A DNA stretch of 8,816 nt from Nitrososphaerales archaeon TH5893 (GCA_014523685.1 JAATVT010000214.1:1-8816), one strand, 5' to 3'; shown: positions 1 to 7,175, numbered from the stretch's first letter. Made by a program: numbers and translations. Notes: generated from the letters alone by a model not told the origin.

Positions 1-581
1 ACAACCGTATTCACATTAACCGCAACCTCTTTTTCATTCATTATTAAGTAGTTTTCTTCTAATTTGGAATTAATTCTATGTTTAGAAGAATCAACAATCA
101 CTATACCTGAGTAACAGTATTTCTTTGCTCCTATGGTAAGGATTGAGCTTGGTAAAATATCGAAACTTTTAACGAAGCATGTTTCCAATACTATAGAAGT
201 GCAGGGAAAAGAAGGCAGATAGCGAGTGATGATCCTTTGAATTATTACTGGATTTAGTAATGGAAGATCGGCAGATACTACAAAAACAACGGCAGGTCTT
301 ATTTTCCCCAGGACATACGATAGGTCTAGAGAATAATTTTCACCTCTACCTTCAAATATCTCGATTATCCCTGAAGTATAATATTTATGGGCATAAAGAA
401 AAGTGCATGTTGCCGGTGTGTTGGCACTTGGCACTACAACTATATTTTCGAAACCCCGGTAATCGATCAGTGCGTCAAGGACATACTCAATTAAGGTTTT
501 ATCTCTTAATTTTAACAATGACTTTTCGATGGGTAGAGCCATTCGACTTCCCTTTCCACCGCACATAACTAAAGCTAACAT
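1..581 (-). CDS. cobY: GTP:adenosylcobinamide-phosphate guanylyltransferase CobY (3' end cut by window edge)
   Basis: CobY transfers GMP from GTP to adenosylcobinamide phosphate, giving adenosylcobinamide-GDP, the substrate of CobS; archaea use it in place of bacterial CobU. Reading the minus strand from the ATG at 581-579 gives an open frame of 193 codons to base 3 with no stop. The N-terminus has the MobA-like nucleotidyltransferase loop CGGKGSR (residues 7-13) followed by EKSLLKL (19-25). GENYSLDLSYVL (80-91) and the acidic SADLPLL motif (103-109) follow. AVNVNT (187-192) resembles the C-terminal end of CobY proteins, so probably only a few residues are missing. A GGAG Shine-Dalgarno lies 6 bases before the ATG, which supports this start over the in-frame ATG at residue 6. 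The gene lies 15 bases after the cobS stop and is the last cob gene visible in the operon. A generic MobA-type transferase is possible, but the position among cob genes argues for CobY. Confidence 0.88.
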   Translation of the reverse strand, partial: MLALVMCGGKGSRMALPIEKSLLKLRDKTLIEYVLDALIDYRGFENIVVVPSANTPATCTFLYAHKYYTSGIIEIFEGRGENYSLDLSYVLGKIRPAVVFVVSADLPLLNPVIIQRIITRYLPSFPCTSIVLETCFVKSFDILPSSILTIGAKKYCYSGIVIVDSSKHRINSKLEENYLIMNEKEVAVNVNTV

Positions 582-587
582 ATTAGT

Positions 588-591
588 CTCC
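588..591 (-). promoter_or_regulatory. Shine-Dalgarno of cobY
   Basis: GGAG on the minus strand, 6 bases upstream of the cobY ATG and inside the 15-base gap after the cobS stop. It is the clearest ribosome-binding site of the cob operon and fixes the cobY start at 581. Confidence 0.6.
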
Positions 592-596
592 TAATT

Positions 597-1346
597 TCAT
601 AAATTAAATGAAAATATGACAATGAGTGATGAAAGCCGGGAGATTTCATTTGAAGCACCCAACACATCTCCAGAAATACCGTCGAAGCTTTTGTTTGCAG
701 AATAATGTATAACCATGGCGATTATCACTGACGCGCATAGTGATACCATCCCAATTAGTCCTGTTGCAAGGAAGATTAGAGGAAGCGCAATTCCTGTAGC
801 TACCGCAAATTTACGTTTATCCTTCATAGCTTTGGTAAAAGGTGAACTAAAGCCTTCCCAAGCTGATCTTCCACCATATGCTTGTAATACCATCACATAT
901 TTTGCGATTATCTCTGCTGAAATTATACCAGCATACAGCTTTGTACTCGTTGTAGAACTAGAAAGAATTATTATCATTCCTGATAAGTAAAGTACTAACG
1001 CTACAACTCCTGCAGAACCAACTGCGGGATCATTCATTGCTCGATGTTTAATTTCTTTCCCTCCTTTTGCCATTAGACCGTCAGCAAAATCTGCGAGAGC
1101 GTCAGTATGGTTAACCCCGGTGATTACTATCAGTACCAATACAATAACGAATCCTAAAACAAGTGAAGTCAGGTAAAAGGAAATTATGTAAGCTAATGCT
1201 CCAACAGCGATTCCTATTATAGCACCAACAAGTGGGAAAAGATACATAACACTGGCAATGAAATTTATATCAGGTCCTGAGGATGATCTGGACACAGGGA
1301 CTATAGTAAGGAACGAAATAACTGCCTGAAGCTCTTTAAATACCAA
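597..1346 (-). CDS. cobS: Adenosylcobinamide-GDP ribazoletransferase (cobalamin-phosphate synthase) CobS
   Basis: CobS is an integral membrane enzyme that joins adenosylcobinamide-GDP to alpha-ribazole (or its phosphate), completing the nucleotide loop of the corrinoid. The protein has 249 residues, normal for the family. It starts with the family-typical segment ELQAVISFLTIVPV (5-18). The signature NHTDALADFADGL (79-91) carries the conserved acidic residues D82, D86 and D89. AMNDPAVGSAGVVAL follows at about 103-117, and several hydrophobic spans fit a multipass membrane protein. No ATG exists in this frame after the preceding stop; the only usable start is a TTG at 1346-1344. That TTG lies inside the last codons of cbiB, giving an 11-base overlap that suggests translational coupling. 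A GGTGG stretch upstream may help ribosome binding. The stop lies 15 bases before cobY. Confidence 0.93.
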   Translation of the reverse strand: MVFKELQAVISFLTIVPVSRSSSGPDINFIASVMYLFPLVGAIIGIAVGALAYIISFYLTSLVLGFVIVLVLIVITGVNHTDALADFADGLMAKGGKEIKHRAMNDPAVGSAGVVALVLYLSGMIIILSSSTTSTKLYAGIISAEIIAKYVMVLQAYGGRSAWEGFSSPFTKAMKDKRKFAVATGIALPLIFLATGLIGMVSLCASVIIAMVIHYSANKSFDGISGDVLGASNEISRLSSLIVIFSFNL

Positions 1347-2313
1347 ATAATATTTCCCACCAACCCATAAGTTGCAATACTAGTATGCAGGGAATAGACA
1401 CTATAACACAAAAGAAAATAGTTGTTAATTTCATCATTGATATAGCGGCTCTGCATTTTCCAATCGATACACGCTCAGATTCGTCACCCAATGAATATTG
1501 CCCAATCTTTTCAAGCTTTATTCTTAGTGCCCCAGCCATAGTTGCCATCGGATATCCAGCATTATAACTTAAAGTCTTATTGTGGTCACGTTCTAAAATA
1601 CGAAGTGAATTCTTCCAATCTGCACCAATTATTTTGGCGGAGAGCACTATTAATATTGGGGTAATTCTTGCAGGTATACTATTTGCATATGTATCTAGTT
1701 TTGCAGACATCCATCCTATGTTTTTGTAATAGTCATCCTTGTAGCCTACCATAGAATCAAGGGTATTAATTATTCTATATGCAAGTGCTCCTGCCGGACC
1801 GAGAAATGTATAGTAGAATAATGGTGAAACAATGCCGTCAACAATACTCTCCCCAATACATTCAATCATCGCGGAAAGGATGTGTTGTTCGTCTAGTCGA
1901 TCTGTGTCTCTTTTTACGATCATTGAAAGCTTGCGCTGAGCATTCCCCCAATTATTTGCTTGTAACTCATCAACAATGGAGTCGATATGTTTTTCCATAC
2001 CTTTTATTGCAATAGCAATTTTCAAGACCAGAATAGACCATATAATCAGTACTAAGAAACCAAACAAATGAAGGGTCGCAGATATTGAAACATGAATAAT
2101 GACCCCAAATGTGACTACTAAACTGGTTGCGAAAATAATTCCATTTATCTTTTCCCTACTTGTAGATTTCTTTTTATCCTTTAACTTAGGTATAAAGTAT
2201 TCAATAAGTTTACCCAACCACGACACTGGATGACAACGGTTAGGGGGATCGTTCACCAGAATATCTATAGTAATTCCCACAACTAGTCCCGTAATTAGAT
2301 ATTCTGGTATCAT
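1336..2313 (-). CDS. cbiB: Adenosylcobinamide-phosphate synthase CbiB (CobD of the aerobic pathway naming)
   Basis: CbiB is a membrane protein that attaches (R)-1-amino-2-propanol O-2-phosphate to adenosylcobyric acid, giving adenosylcobinamide phosphate. The length of 325 residues is typical. Family motifs are visible in order: NDPPNRCHPVSWLGK (21-35), with the DPP and HPV elements; HILSAMIECIGESIVDG (144-160); and ERDHNKTLSYNAGYPMATM (241-259). Hydrophobic segments at about 5-20, 57-100, 162-182 and near the C-terminus (300-320) fit a multipass protein. It starts at an ATG 22 bases after the cobQ stop. A GGAG lies 12 bases upstream and a GAGAG immediately upstream. Its linker substrate comes from CobD, encoded at the head of the same operon, and its corrin substrate is the CobQ product. 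It overlaps cobS by 11 bases. Confidence 0.94.
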   Translation of the reverse strand: MIPEYLITGLVVGITIDILVNDPPNRCHPVSWLGKLIEYFIPKLKDKKKSTSREKINGIIFATSLVVTFGVIIHVSISATLHLFGFLVLIIWSILVLKIAIAIKGMEKHIDSIVDELQANNWGNAQRKLSMIVKRDTDRLDEQHILSAMIECIGESIVDGIVSPLFYYTFLGPAGALAYRIINTLDSMVGYKDDYYKNIGWMSAKLDTYANSIPARITPILIVLSAKIIGADWKNSLRILERDHNKTLSYNAGYPMATMAGALRIKLEKIGQYSLGDESERVSIGKCRAAISMMKLTTIFFCVIVSIPCILVLQLMGWWEILFGI

Positions 2314-2335
2314 CTCTCTTTCTTTCTCCTAATTC

Positions 2336-3193
2336 TTATTTAATTACCTGACGTATTAATTTCTCAATATTGATATTTTCTTTTATTGCTTTTGCGATAA
2401 TATCTATTTGTGAGTGACATGACTCTATTGACATTTTGCGGGCATTAGGATCAACACTATCTAGAGAATCTTCCGCCGGTAAACAAAAATTAACTTTTGG
2501 TATAACCCCTAGTATCTTTTTCTTGGTTATTTTCTCAACGGATCTTATAGCCGGTGTCAAAAATGATCTATCTCCCCTGAAATTATTAATTAGAAATCCT
2601 TGAACTAAATCTCGATGAATCTTTTTTAATAGTCGCATGGTGCCAACAATATTCGCAAAACAACCCCCTCTTTCGATATCTGAAGTTATTAGGACCGGGG
2701 CCTCGATTGCTTCAGCAAGTAACATATTAGATATATCATATTTTGAAATATTTATCTCAGCGGGAGATCCTGCTCCCTCTATGATCACAAGATCGTTCTC
2801 TTTTCTCAGGCTAGTTAGTGACTTTAGCACATTTGAGAAACCTGTCTGAAAGACAAAACTATCATAGTAATCCTGTGCATACATATCCAAATAAAAACTA
2901 CCGTTCAAGATAACCTTACTTCTGTAATCTCCAAGTGGCTTAAGCAAGATAGGATTCATTCTTACATCTGGTTTTCTTCTTGAAGCTATCGCTTGTACTG
3001 CTTGAGCTTGCGAAATTTCATATGATGTACCGGCTATAGTAAATGTGTTCGAAGACATGTTTTGGGCCTTAAATGGGGATACTCGATATCCCTTGTCAGA
3101 AAAAATTCTACAAAATGCAGTTACAAGAGTGCTCTTTCCTGATCCGGATGAGGTTCCTTGAACCATTAACAGTTTTGATAACTTTGACTTCAA
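2336..3193 (-). CDS. cobQ: Cobyric acid synthase CobQ, synthetase domain only (no glutamine amidotransferase domain)
   Basis: CobQ/CbiP uses ATP to amidate the b, d, e and g side chains of adenosylcobyrinic acid a,c-diamide. The protein has 285 residues, against roughly 480-510 for the usual two-domain enzyme. The dethiobiotin-synthetase-like ATPase half is complete: P-loop GTSSGSGKST (13-22), the CobQ-specific FKAQNMSSN (41-49), QAQAVQAIA (62-70), MNPILLKPLGD (79-89), EGAGSPAEIN (139-148) and TSDIERGGCFA (170-180). LPAEDSL then leads into a short tail ending QVIK. No GATase domain with a nucleophilic Cys follows; the stop lies 22 bases before cbiB, so no remnant is hidden downstream. The QNMS and MNP motifs separate it from CobB/CbiA. 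The start is the TTG at 3193, whose last two bases are shared with the cobD stop (TTGA). The in-frame ATG at residue 10 (3166) is an alternative but sits only three residues before the P-loop. Confidence 0.9.
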   Translation of the reverse strand: MKSKLSKLLMVQGTSSGSGKSTLVTAFCRIFSDKGYRVSPFKAQNMSSNTFTIAGTSYEISQAQAVQAIASRRKPDVRMNPILLKPLGDYRSKVILNGSFYLDMYAQDYYDSFVFQTGFSNVLKSLTSLRKENDLVIIEGAGSPAEINISKYDISNMLLAEAIEAPVLITSDIERGGCFANIVGTMRLLKKIHRDLVQGFLINNFRGDRSFLTPAIRSVEKITKKKILGVIPKVNFCLPAEDSLDSVDPNARKMSIESCHSQIDIIAKAIKENINIEKLIRQVIK

Positions 3194-4209
3194 TTATCAA
3201 CTGACTCTAAGGCATCAATTAGACACAAATTTTCGAGATGAGTTTTAACTGCAACACGAACGTATTTTACTCCCATGCCCATAAATGTACTGCAATCTCT
3301 AACTAGCACTCCGTTTCGTGCTAATATCAAATCCCTAAGCTCTGTCGATCTTTTATTTTCGAGATAAATTAAAAAGTAATTTACATCTGACGTGTGAGGA
3401 ATGAATGTATTCGTTCTCTTCTTTATCGCCTCCTGCATAAAACTTCGTTCTTTCCTTATCAGAACTCTTGATTGCTCGAGGTGGTTCAGATTTTGTAGGG
3501 AGGCTATTCCTGCTGCTTGTGCAAACCCGTTCACATTCCATGAGATCTGGTTACTAGATAGCCGTTTAATGAGGTTTGGATTGCAAATTATGTAGCCAAT
3601 CCTTAGTCCAGCCAACCCAAATGACTTTGTCATAGATCGTAAAACTATCAAATTATCGAATTCTTTTATCCTACTTGTCATGGTATGCATACGAGGGCTA
3701 TAATCAGAGAGCTCTATATAGGACTCATCCACTAGAATTTTTGTAGAATTATCAACAGATTCAATTATCTTCTCTATTAGTTTTGTGTTACACATTAAGC
3801 CTGTAGGATTATTTGGATTGCATAAGAATATTGCATCAGAATTCTTTGCTTTCTCAATAATTGTATCAGGATCTAATGCCAAATCACTCAGTGGAATAAA
3901 GACAATGTTGGCACCAGTTCTTTCTGATGCAAGTTCGTATTCACAAAAAGTAGGAAATGGTATTAGGGCCTTATTTCTTATGAAAGTTTGAGCAAACCTA
4001 TGAATTAATTCTGTCGCTCCATTTCCTACACAAATCCACTCATCATCTATTTCATCTTTCAAATAATCTGATAAACTCTTCCTCAAAGCTTTGCATTCTG
4101 TATCAGGATATATGGTAGAGAGTGAAAAAGCATTTTTTTGTATTGTTTCTAGAGCTAGCGTAGATATTCCAAGTGGATTCACATTTGAACTAAAATCAAC
4201 TTTAACCAA
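3190..4209 (-). CDS. cobD: L-threonine-O-3-phosphate decarboxylase CobD (PLP aminotransferase fold)
   Basis: CobD decarboxylates L-threonine phosphate to (R)-1-amino-2-propanol phosphate, the linker used by CbiB. It is a fold-type I PLP protein related to histidinol-phosphate aminotransferase. Residues 5-14 read DFSSNVNPLG and 34-44 read YPDTECKALRK, both typical of CobD rather than HisC. VGNGATELI (61-69) and PTFCEYELA (86-94) follow. NPNNPTG (131-137) and SMTKSFGLAGLRIGY (192-206) carry the expected PLP lysine, K195. The C-terminal VLVRDCSTFMGMGVKYVRVA segment is also characteristic. The coordinates use the first ordinary start, a TTG. The frame stays open upstream to a stop at 4269-4267 and encodes an HGG motif typical of CobD N-termini, so the real start is probably upstream, near 4257 or 4248. 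It is the first gene of the cob operon, divergent from asd. HisC remains a weak alternative. Confidence 0.92.
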   Translation of the reverse strand: MVKVDFSSNVNPLGISTLALETIQKNAFSLSTIYPDTECKALRKSLSDYLKDEIDDEWICVGNGATELIHRFAQTFIRNKALIPFPTFCEYELASERTGANIVFIPLSDLALDPDTIIEKAKNSDAIFLCNPNNPTGLMCNTKLIEKIIESVDNSTKILVDESYIELSDYSPRMHTMTSRIKEFDNLIVLRSMTKSFGLAGLRIGYIICNPNLIKRLSSNQISWNVNGFAQAAGIASLQNLNHLEQSRVLIRKERSFMQEAIKKRTNTFIPHTSDVNYFLIYLENKRSTELRDLILARNGVLVRDCSTFMGMGVKYVRVAVKTHLENLCLIDALESVDN

Positions 4210-4266
4210 ACTTGGTTCTACCGAATATGTACCGCCATGTGAACAAATATTTCTGATATTGCTTTC

Positions 4267-4272
4267 TCACCT
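4267..4272 (-). promoter_or_regulatory. Possible Shine-Dalgarno for an extended cobD start
   Basis: AGGTGA on the minus strand, a six-base match to the archaeal Shine-Dalgarno consensus (GGAGGTGAT). It is 57 bases upstream of the TTG at 4209, too far to serve it. It is 9 bases upstream of an ATC codon (4257-4255) in the cobD frame, just before the conserved HGG residues. The last three bases are also the in-frame stop that limits the extension. Its role is inferred. Confidence 0.35.
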
Positions 4273-4412
4273 TCACTACTACCACCTATTGTACAAACCC
4301 GCTGACTTATCATAACTTCAAATGCACACGAGGTTCTATTTAGAGAATGTTTTATTAGAATATCCCCATATTTGCACTTTTTTATCGATACTCTGAAACG
4401 ATTATTAGTTAC
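4273..4412. promoter_or_regulatory. Divergent control region between the cob operon and asd
   Basis: Both transcription units must start here. On the plus strand the T-rich block at about 4378-4387 (CTTTTTTATC) is TATA-like and lies about 27 bases before the GTG at 4413. On the minus strand, TATA-like stretches occur around 4337-4345 (CTAAATAG) and 4346-4356 (CTAATAAAAC), either of which could serve cobD. No element resembling a cobalamin riboswitch is visible. A 69-codon minus-strand frame (4427-4218) spans the region but has no recognisable protein features and overlaps the asd start, so it is not called as a gene. The exact promoter boxes are uncertain. Confidence 0.35.
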
Positions 4413-4430
4413 GTGAAAACTAAGCACGGT

Positions 4431-5507
4431 ATGTTAAAAGCTGCACTTATAGGCGCCACGGGTGCTGTTGGTCAAGAATTTGCAGTAGCCCTTAATAGAC
4501 ATCCTTGGTTTGAATTGGCCCAGATAGCTTCATCTCAGAGGTCAGCCGGCAAAAAATATATCGATGCTCTTCGAGACAAAGACTCGGGAGTTCTTAAATG
4601 GCACAACAAGGAACAGGTGCCTGATTATATTCGAGACATGATAGTTAGTCGAGTAGAAGATGTGGATTCAGGGGAATTTGATCTAATTTTTACTGCGCTT
4701 GAGTCAGATGATGCTAGGACAATTGAACCTACCTTTGCAAGGTCAGTTCCTGTTATCAGTACTGCCGCTGCTTTTCGATATGAAAAGGATGTACCAATAT
4801 TGATTCCCGGAATTAATGATAACCATGTAGAGCTACTAAATATTCAAAGAAAGACTAGAGGATGGAAAGGGTTTATTGCCCCGCTTCCAAACTGTACCAC
4901 GACTGGTTTAACCATCACATTAAAACCAATCATGAAGGATTATGGAATAGAGGATATCTTTATGACATCTATGCAGGCATTGTCTGGTGCGGGAAGATCC
5001 CCTGGTGTTATTGCACTAGATATAATGGATAATGTAATTCCATATATCCCAAAGGAAGAGGAAAAAGTTCAAGTTGAGACAAAAAAGATTCTAGGCAATT
5101 TAGATTCTGAATCAATTATTCCGGCTCCAATAAAAGTCAGCTGCACATGTACCAGAGTCCCTGTTTTAGACGGTCATACGGAAGTAGTCTTTGTAGGAAC
5201 TAAAAAACCAGTTGAGCCAGAGCAAGTCAAGGATGCAATGATGAGATTCTCAAGAGACATATCCGTCCAAAAATTACCTTCTTCTCCAAAGGACTACATA
5301 ATTGTGCATGATGATCCTTCAAGACCGCAACCGCGTGTAGACAGGGAGATTAATGAAGGAATGACAACTGTCGTCGGTAGGTTGAGAAAAGACACTGTAT
5401 TCGAAAACGGTATAAAGTATGTTCTGCTGTCTCACAATGAAAGAATGGGTTCTGCAAGAGGTGCAGTATTGCTCGCTGAACTACTGCACGATAAAGGGAT
5501 GATTTAG
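4431..5507 (+). CDS. asd: Aspartate-semialdehyde dehydrogenase, archaeal/fungal type
   Basis: This enzyme reduces aspartyl-4-phosphate with NADPH to aspartate semialdehyde, the branch point to threonine, methionine and lysine. Counting from the ATG at 4431, the dinucleotide loop GATGAVGQ is at residues 8-15 and SSQRSAGKKY at 34-43. The catalytic-cysteine motif PNCTTTGL has Cys155 (codon 4893-4895). QALSGAGRSPG follows at 182-192, and the active-site histidine motif DGHTEVVF has His249. The C-terminus LLSHNERMGSARGAVLLAEL is typical of the archaeal branch. The protein has 358 residues. An in-frame GTG at 4413 would add six residues; ATG 4431 is preferred because family members have only a few residues before the glycine loop, but a TATA-like block 27 bases before 4413 keeps the GTG possible. 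Malonyl-CoA reductase of Sulfolobales belongs to this superfamily, so substrate choice cannot be settled by sequence reading alone. Confidence 0.92.
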   Translation: MLKAALIGATGAVGQEFAVALNRHPWFELAQIASSQRSAGKKYIDALRDKDSGVLKWHNKEQVPDYIRDMIVSRVEDVDSGEFDLIFTALESDDARTIEPTFARSVPVISTAAAFRYEKDVPILIPGINDNHVELLNIQRKTRGWKGFIAPLPNCTTTGLTITLKPIMKDYGIEDIFMTSMQALSGAGRSPGVIALDIMDNVIPYIPKEEEKVQVETKKILGNLDSESIIPAPIKVSCTCTRVPVLDGHTEVVFVGTKKPVEPEQVKDAMMRFSRDISVQKLPSSPKDYIIVHDDPSRPQPRVDREINEGMTTVVGRLRKDTVFENGIKYVLLSHNERMGSARGAVLLAELLHDKGMI

Positions 5508-5555
5508 TACTTTTCATAAAAATATCTGTAAATTTGAAATTAATACATTTATTAA

Positions 5556-5568
5556 ACCTTTAAACTAA
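5556..5568 (+). promoter_or_regulatory. TATA box/BRE of the lrp-like gene, leaderless-type spacing
   Basis: The AT-rich gap after asd contains AACCTTTAAACTA, a purine-rich BRE-like AACC followed by TTTAAAC. Its centre is about 27 bases upstream of the ATG at 5589. That is the usual archaeal TATA-to-start-site distance, so transcription would begin at or next to the start codon. A promoter here would make the regulator independent of asd. Confidence 0.5.
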
Positions 5569-5588
5569 ATATAAATTAGGACATTTAA

Positions 5589-6053
5589 ATGGACAGAATT
5601 GACGATTTAGATCTAAAAATTCTGAGTGAACTTTCCAAAGATGCAAGTATTTCTGTACCCAAGCTATCAAAGAAAGTGAATATCAATGCCTCCGTAGTTT
5701 ATAGCAGGATTAAGCGGCTTATTAAGAGAGGTCTTATCAAAAAATTTACAGTAATAATTAATGACGAAGCTCTGGGATTGAATGTAAAAGCTCTGACAGG
5801 TATTAACATGGACTCTAAACTGCGAGACAATGTTCTCACCGAGTTGTTCAAGATTCCGGAAGTCCGTGAGGTTTCGGAAGTAACAGGTAGATTTGATGTC
5901 CTAGTAACAATGAATGCTCGCTCTCTCGATGAAATGCATCAATTGATTTCCGAAAAAGTGGGCCGAATAGAAGGAGTTCAAAAGACGGAAACTTTTATCG
6001 AGATGAGAAAGACTGCACGTGAATTAGTTTATCCAACCTCGTTGTCTAAGTAA
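5589..6053 (+). CDS. Lrp/AsnC family transcriptional regulator
   Basis: The 154-residue protein matches the classic single HTH plus RAM architecture. Residues 1-60 form the winged helix-turn-helix: MDRIDDLDLKILSEL, then a recognition region with NINASVVYSRIKRL and GLIKKF, ending in the short linking strand. Residues about 65-145 form the ligand-binding RAM domain, with VREVSEVTGRFDVLV at about 94-108 and a C-terminal KTETFIEM strand typical of the family. Such proteins form dimers and octamers, bind DNA and often sense amino acids. The neighbour asd makes it reasonable to suspect control of aspartate-family or nitrogen metabolism, or of itself, but this is inferred from position only. The start ATG is 81 bases after asd, with a weak GGA and no full Shine-Dalgarno, consistent with leaderless translation. 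Confidence 0.93.
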   Translation: MDRIDDLDLKILSELSKDASISVPKLSKKVNINASVVYSRIKRLIKRGLIKKFTVIINDEALGLNVKALTGINMDSKLRDNVLTELFKIPEVREVSEVTGRFDVLVTMNARSLDEMHQLISEKVGRIEGVQKTETFIEMRKTARELVYPTSLSK

Positions 6054-6134
6054 TCAATTTTTGTTCCATTATGATGACAAAAATTAAGAAATTGTAAACC
6101 AAATGATAGACTCAAAAAGAGGTTTGATAATACT

Positions 6135-7025
6135 TTGATCCATCAAATGATGATGGTAGGCAATCAGGTCAGAAATTACTATGAACTTACAAAACCAAAG
6201 ATCTGGTATCTGTTAGTCTTCACAGCGTTTGCTGCTGCACTCACTGCATCTTTATTGTTTGATGTGTATGTTTCTCCATTGACTTGGGTGTTAATTATTG
6301 GTGGAGTAGCTGCAGGCTCTGCTGCTGCTGATACACTCACTAGCTTTAACGACCGTGATATAGACGCAATTATGGATAGAACTAAAGGAAGACCTATTCC
6401 TACGGGAAGAATCTCGCCTAAAAATGCATTAATGTTTGGGTTGATATTGACAATAATCTCATTAGTCCTCGCTTGGCTAATAAATATCTGGGCCTTTGCT
6501 TTAATGATCTTTGGACTATTTGACAATATTGTGGTATACAGCAAATGGTTAAAAAGAAAAAGTCAAACAAACATTATCCTTGGAGGTTTTTCAGGTGGCA
6601 CACCCGCTCTAATAGGGTATGTTGCGGTGACTACACAAAACCTCGAGATCGGTTTGGTGATGGCCAGTCTTGTTTTTCTTTGGATACCCACTCACATCTG
6701 GAGTCTTGCATTGCATGCCAAAAAGGACTATACAAAGGCCGGTATTCCTATGCTACCCGTAATTTCCGGTGAAAGGAAGTCGGTCCGCATAATTGCCGGG
6801 ACAACTTTGTTGATGGTCATATTTAGCATTCTTCCATTTTTTTTTGGTCAATTTGGACTAATATATTTGATTACAGCTAGCATCTTTGGTGTTGTAATGC
6901 TCTTACTATCAATATGGTTGTTGGTAAGACCAAGCGAAAAAATGTCTTGGACTGTCTTCAAATTCTCTAGTCCATATTTAGCAGCACTATTTATTGCTTT
7001 TATCGTAGATGCTCTATTCCACTAG
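6135..7025 (+). CDS. ctaB: Protoheme IX farnesyltransferase (heme O synthase) CtaB
   Basis: CtaB is a membrane prenyltransferase of the UbiA superfamily that converts heme B to heme O, the precursor of heme A for terminal oxidases. The first Asp-rich motif is SFNDRDIDAIMDRTKGRP (70-87), with N72, D73, D75, D77, D81 and R82. YSKWLKRKSQTNIILGG follows in the middle, then the CtaB-typical LWIPTHIWSLAL and DYTKAGIPMLPVISG. The latter two separate it from other archaeal UbiA prenyltransferases. HIW replaces the more usual HFW. Seven to nine hydrophobic spans are visible and the 296-residue length is normal. The first start is TTG at 6135 with a GAGG about 11 bases upstream; ATGs at 6147, 6150 and 6153 are good alternatives that shorten the protein by 4-6 residues. 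It follows the regulator gene after an 81-base gap on the same strand. Confidence 0.93.
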   Translation: MIHQMMMVGNQVRNYYELTKPKIWYLLVFTAFAAALTASLLFDVYVSPLTWVLIIGGVAAGSAAADTLTSFNDRDIDAIMDRTKGRPIPTGRISPKNALMFGLILTIISLVLAWLINIWAFALMIFGLFDNIVVYSKWLKRKSQTNIILGGFSGGTPALIGYVAVTTQNLEIGLVMASLVFLWIPTHIWSLALHAKKDYTKAGIPMLPVISGERKSVRIIAGTTLLMVIFSILPFFFGQFGLIYLITASIFGVVMLLLSIWLLVRPSEKMSWTVFKFSSPYLAALFIAFIVDALFH

Positions 7026-7089
7026 TTTAGCTATTCATGAAATAATGAAAGAAGTTGTTTCGAGACATGGTTTTGTAAGAGACGCAGGG

Positions 7090-7097
7090 TATATAAT
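7090..7097 (+). promoter_or_regulatory. TATA-like box upstream of the tRNA gene
   Basis: TATATAAT is an excellent archaeal TATA match, 123 bases before the tRNA. It would start transcription near 7117. It could drive a precursor containing the tRNA or an unseen short RNA between 7117 and 7212; the only frame there starting with ATG (7134) has 24 codons and is not convincing. Confidence 0.3.
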
Positions 7098-7163
7098 CGC
7101 TAGATAATAGCACCATTTAGACCCAATCTTATGTTATTTGTAGGATATCACTCTAGACCTGTT

Positions 7164-7175
7164 AACCTTTTAATG
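7164..7175 (+). promoter_or_regulatory. Probable TATA box/BRE of the tRNA gene
   Basis: AACCTTTTAATG has the same BRE-plus-TATA layout as the promoter before the lrp-like gene (AACCTTTAAACT). About 26 bases downstream gives a start near 7197, leaving a short leader of about 16 bases before tRNA position 1 at 7213. This spacing is normal for archaeal tRNA genes. Confidence 0.45.

Noticed and set aside
260..568. 102-codon plus-strand frame at the left end
   Set aside because: It lies opposite cobY, whose minus-strand frame has clear nucleotidyltransferase motifs; the plus-strand translation has no recognisable features.
4204..4217. Inverted repeat AACCAA-AC-TTGGTT at the cobD TTG
   Set aside because: It lies within the probable cobD coding sequence (codons for EPSLVK), only one copy is present, and no second half-site was seen at the promoters, so an operator is not supported.
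4273..4412. Cobalamin riboswitch upstream of the cob operon
   Set aside because: I searched by eye for a B12-box-like conserved segment and supporting stems and found none; the class is also typical of bacteria, not archaea.
4218..4427. 69-codon minus-strand frame spanning the cobD-asd gap
   Set aside because: No family features, and it overlaps the asd start and the promoter region. It matters only as a possible frameshift partner for the cobD N-terminus.
6070..6134. Possible C/D-box guide RNA starting at ATGATGA before ctaB
   Set aside because: A C-box-like heptamer is present, but no CTGA D or D' box follows at the required spacing.
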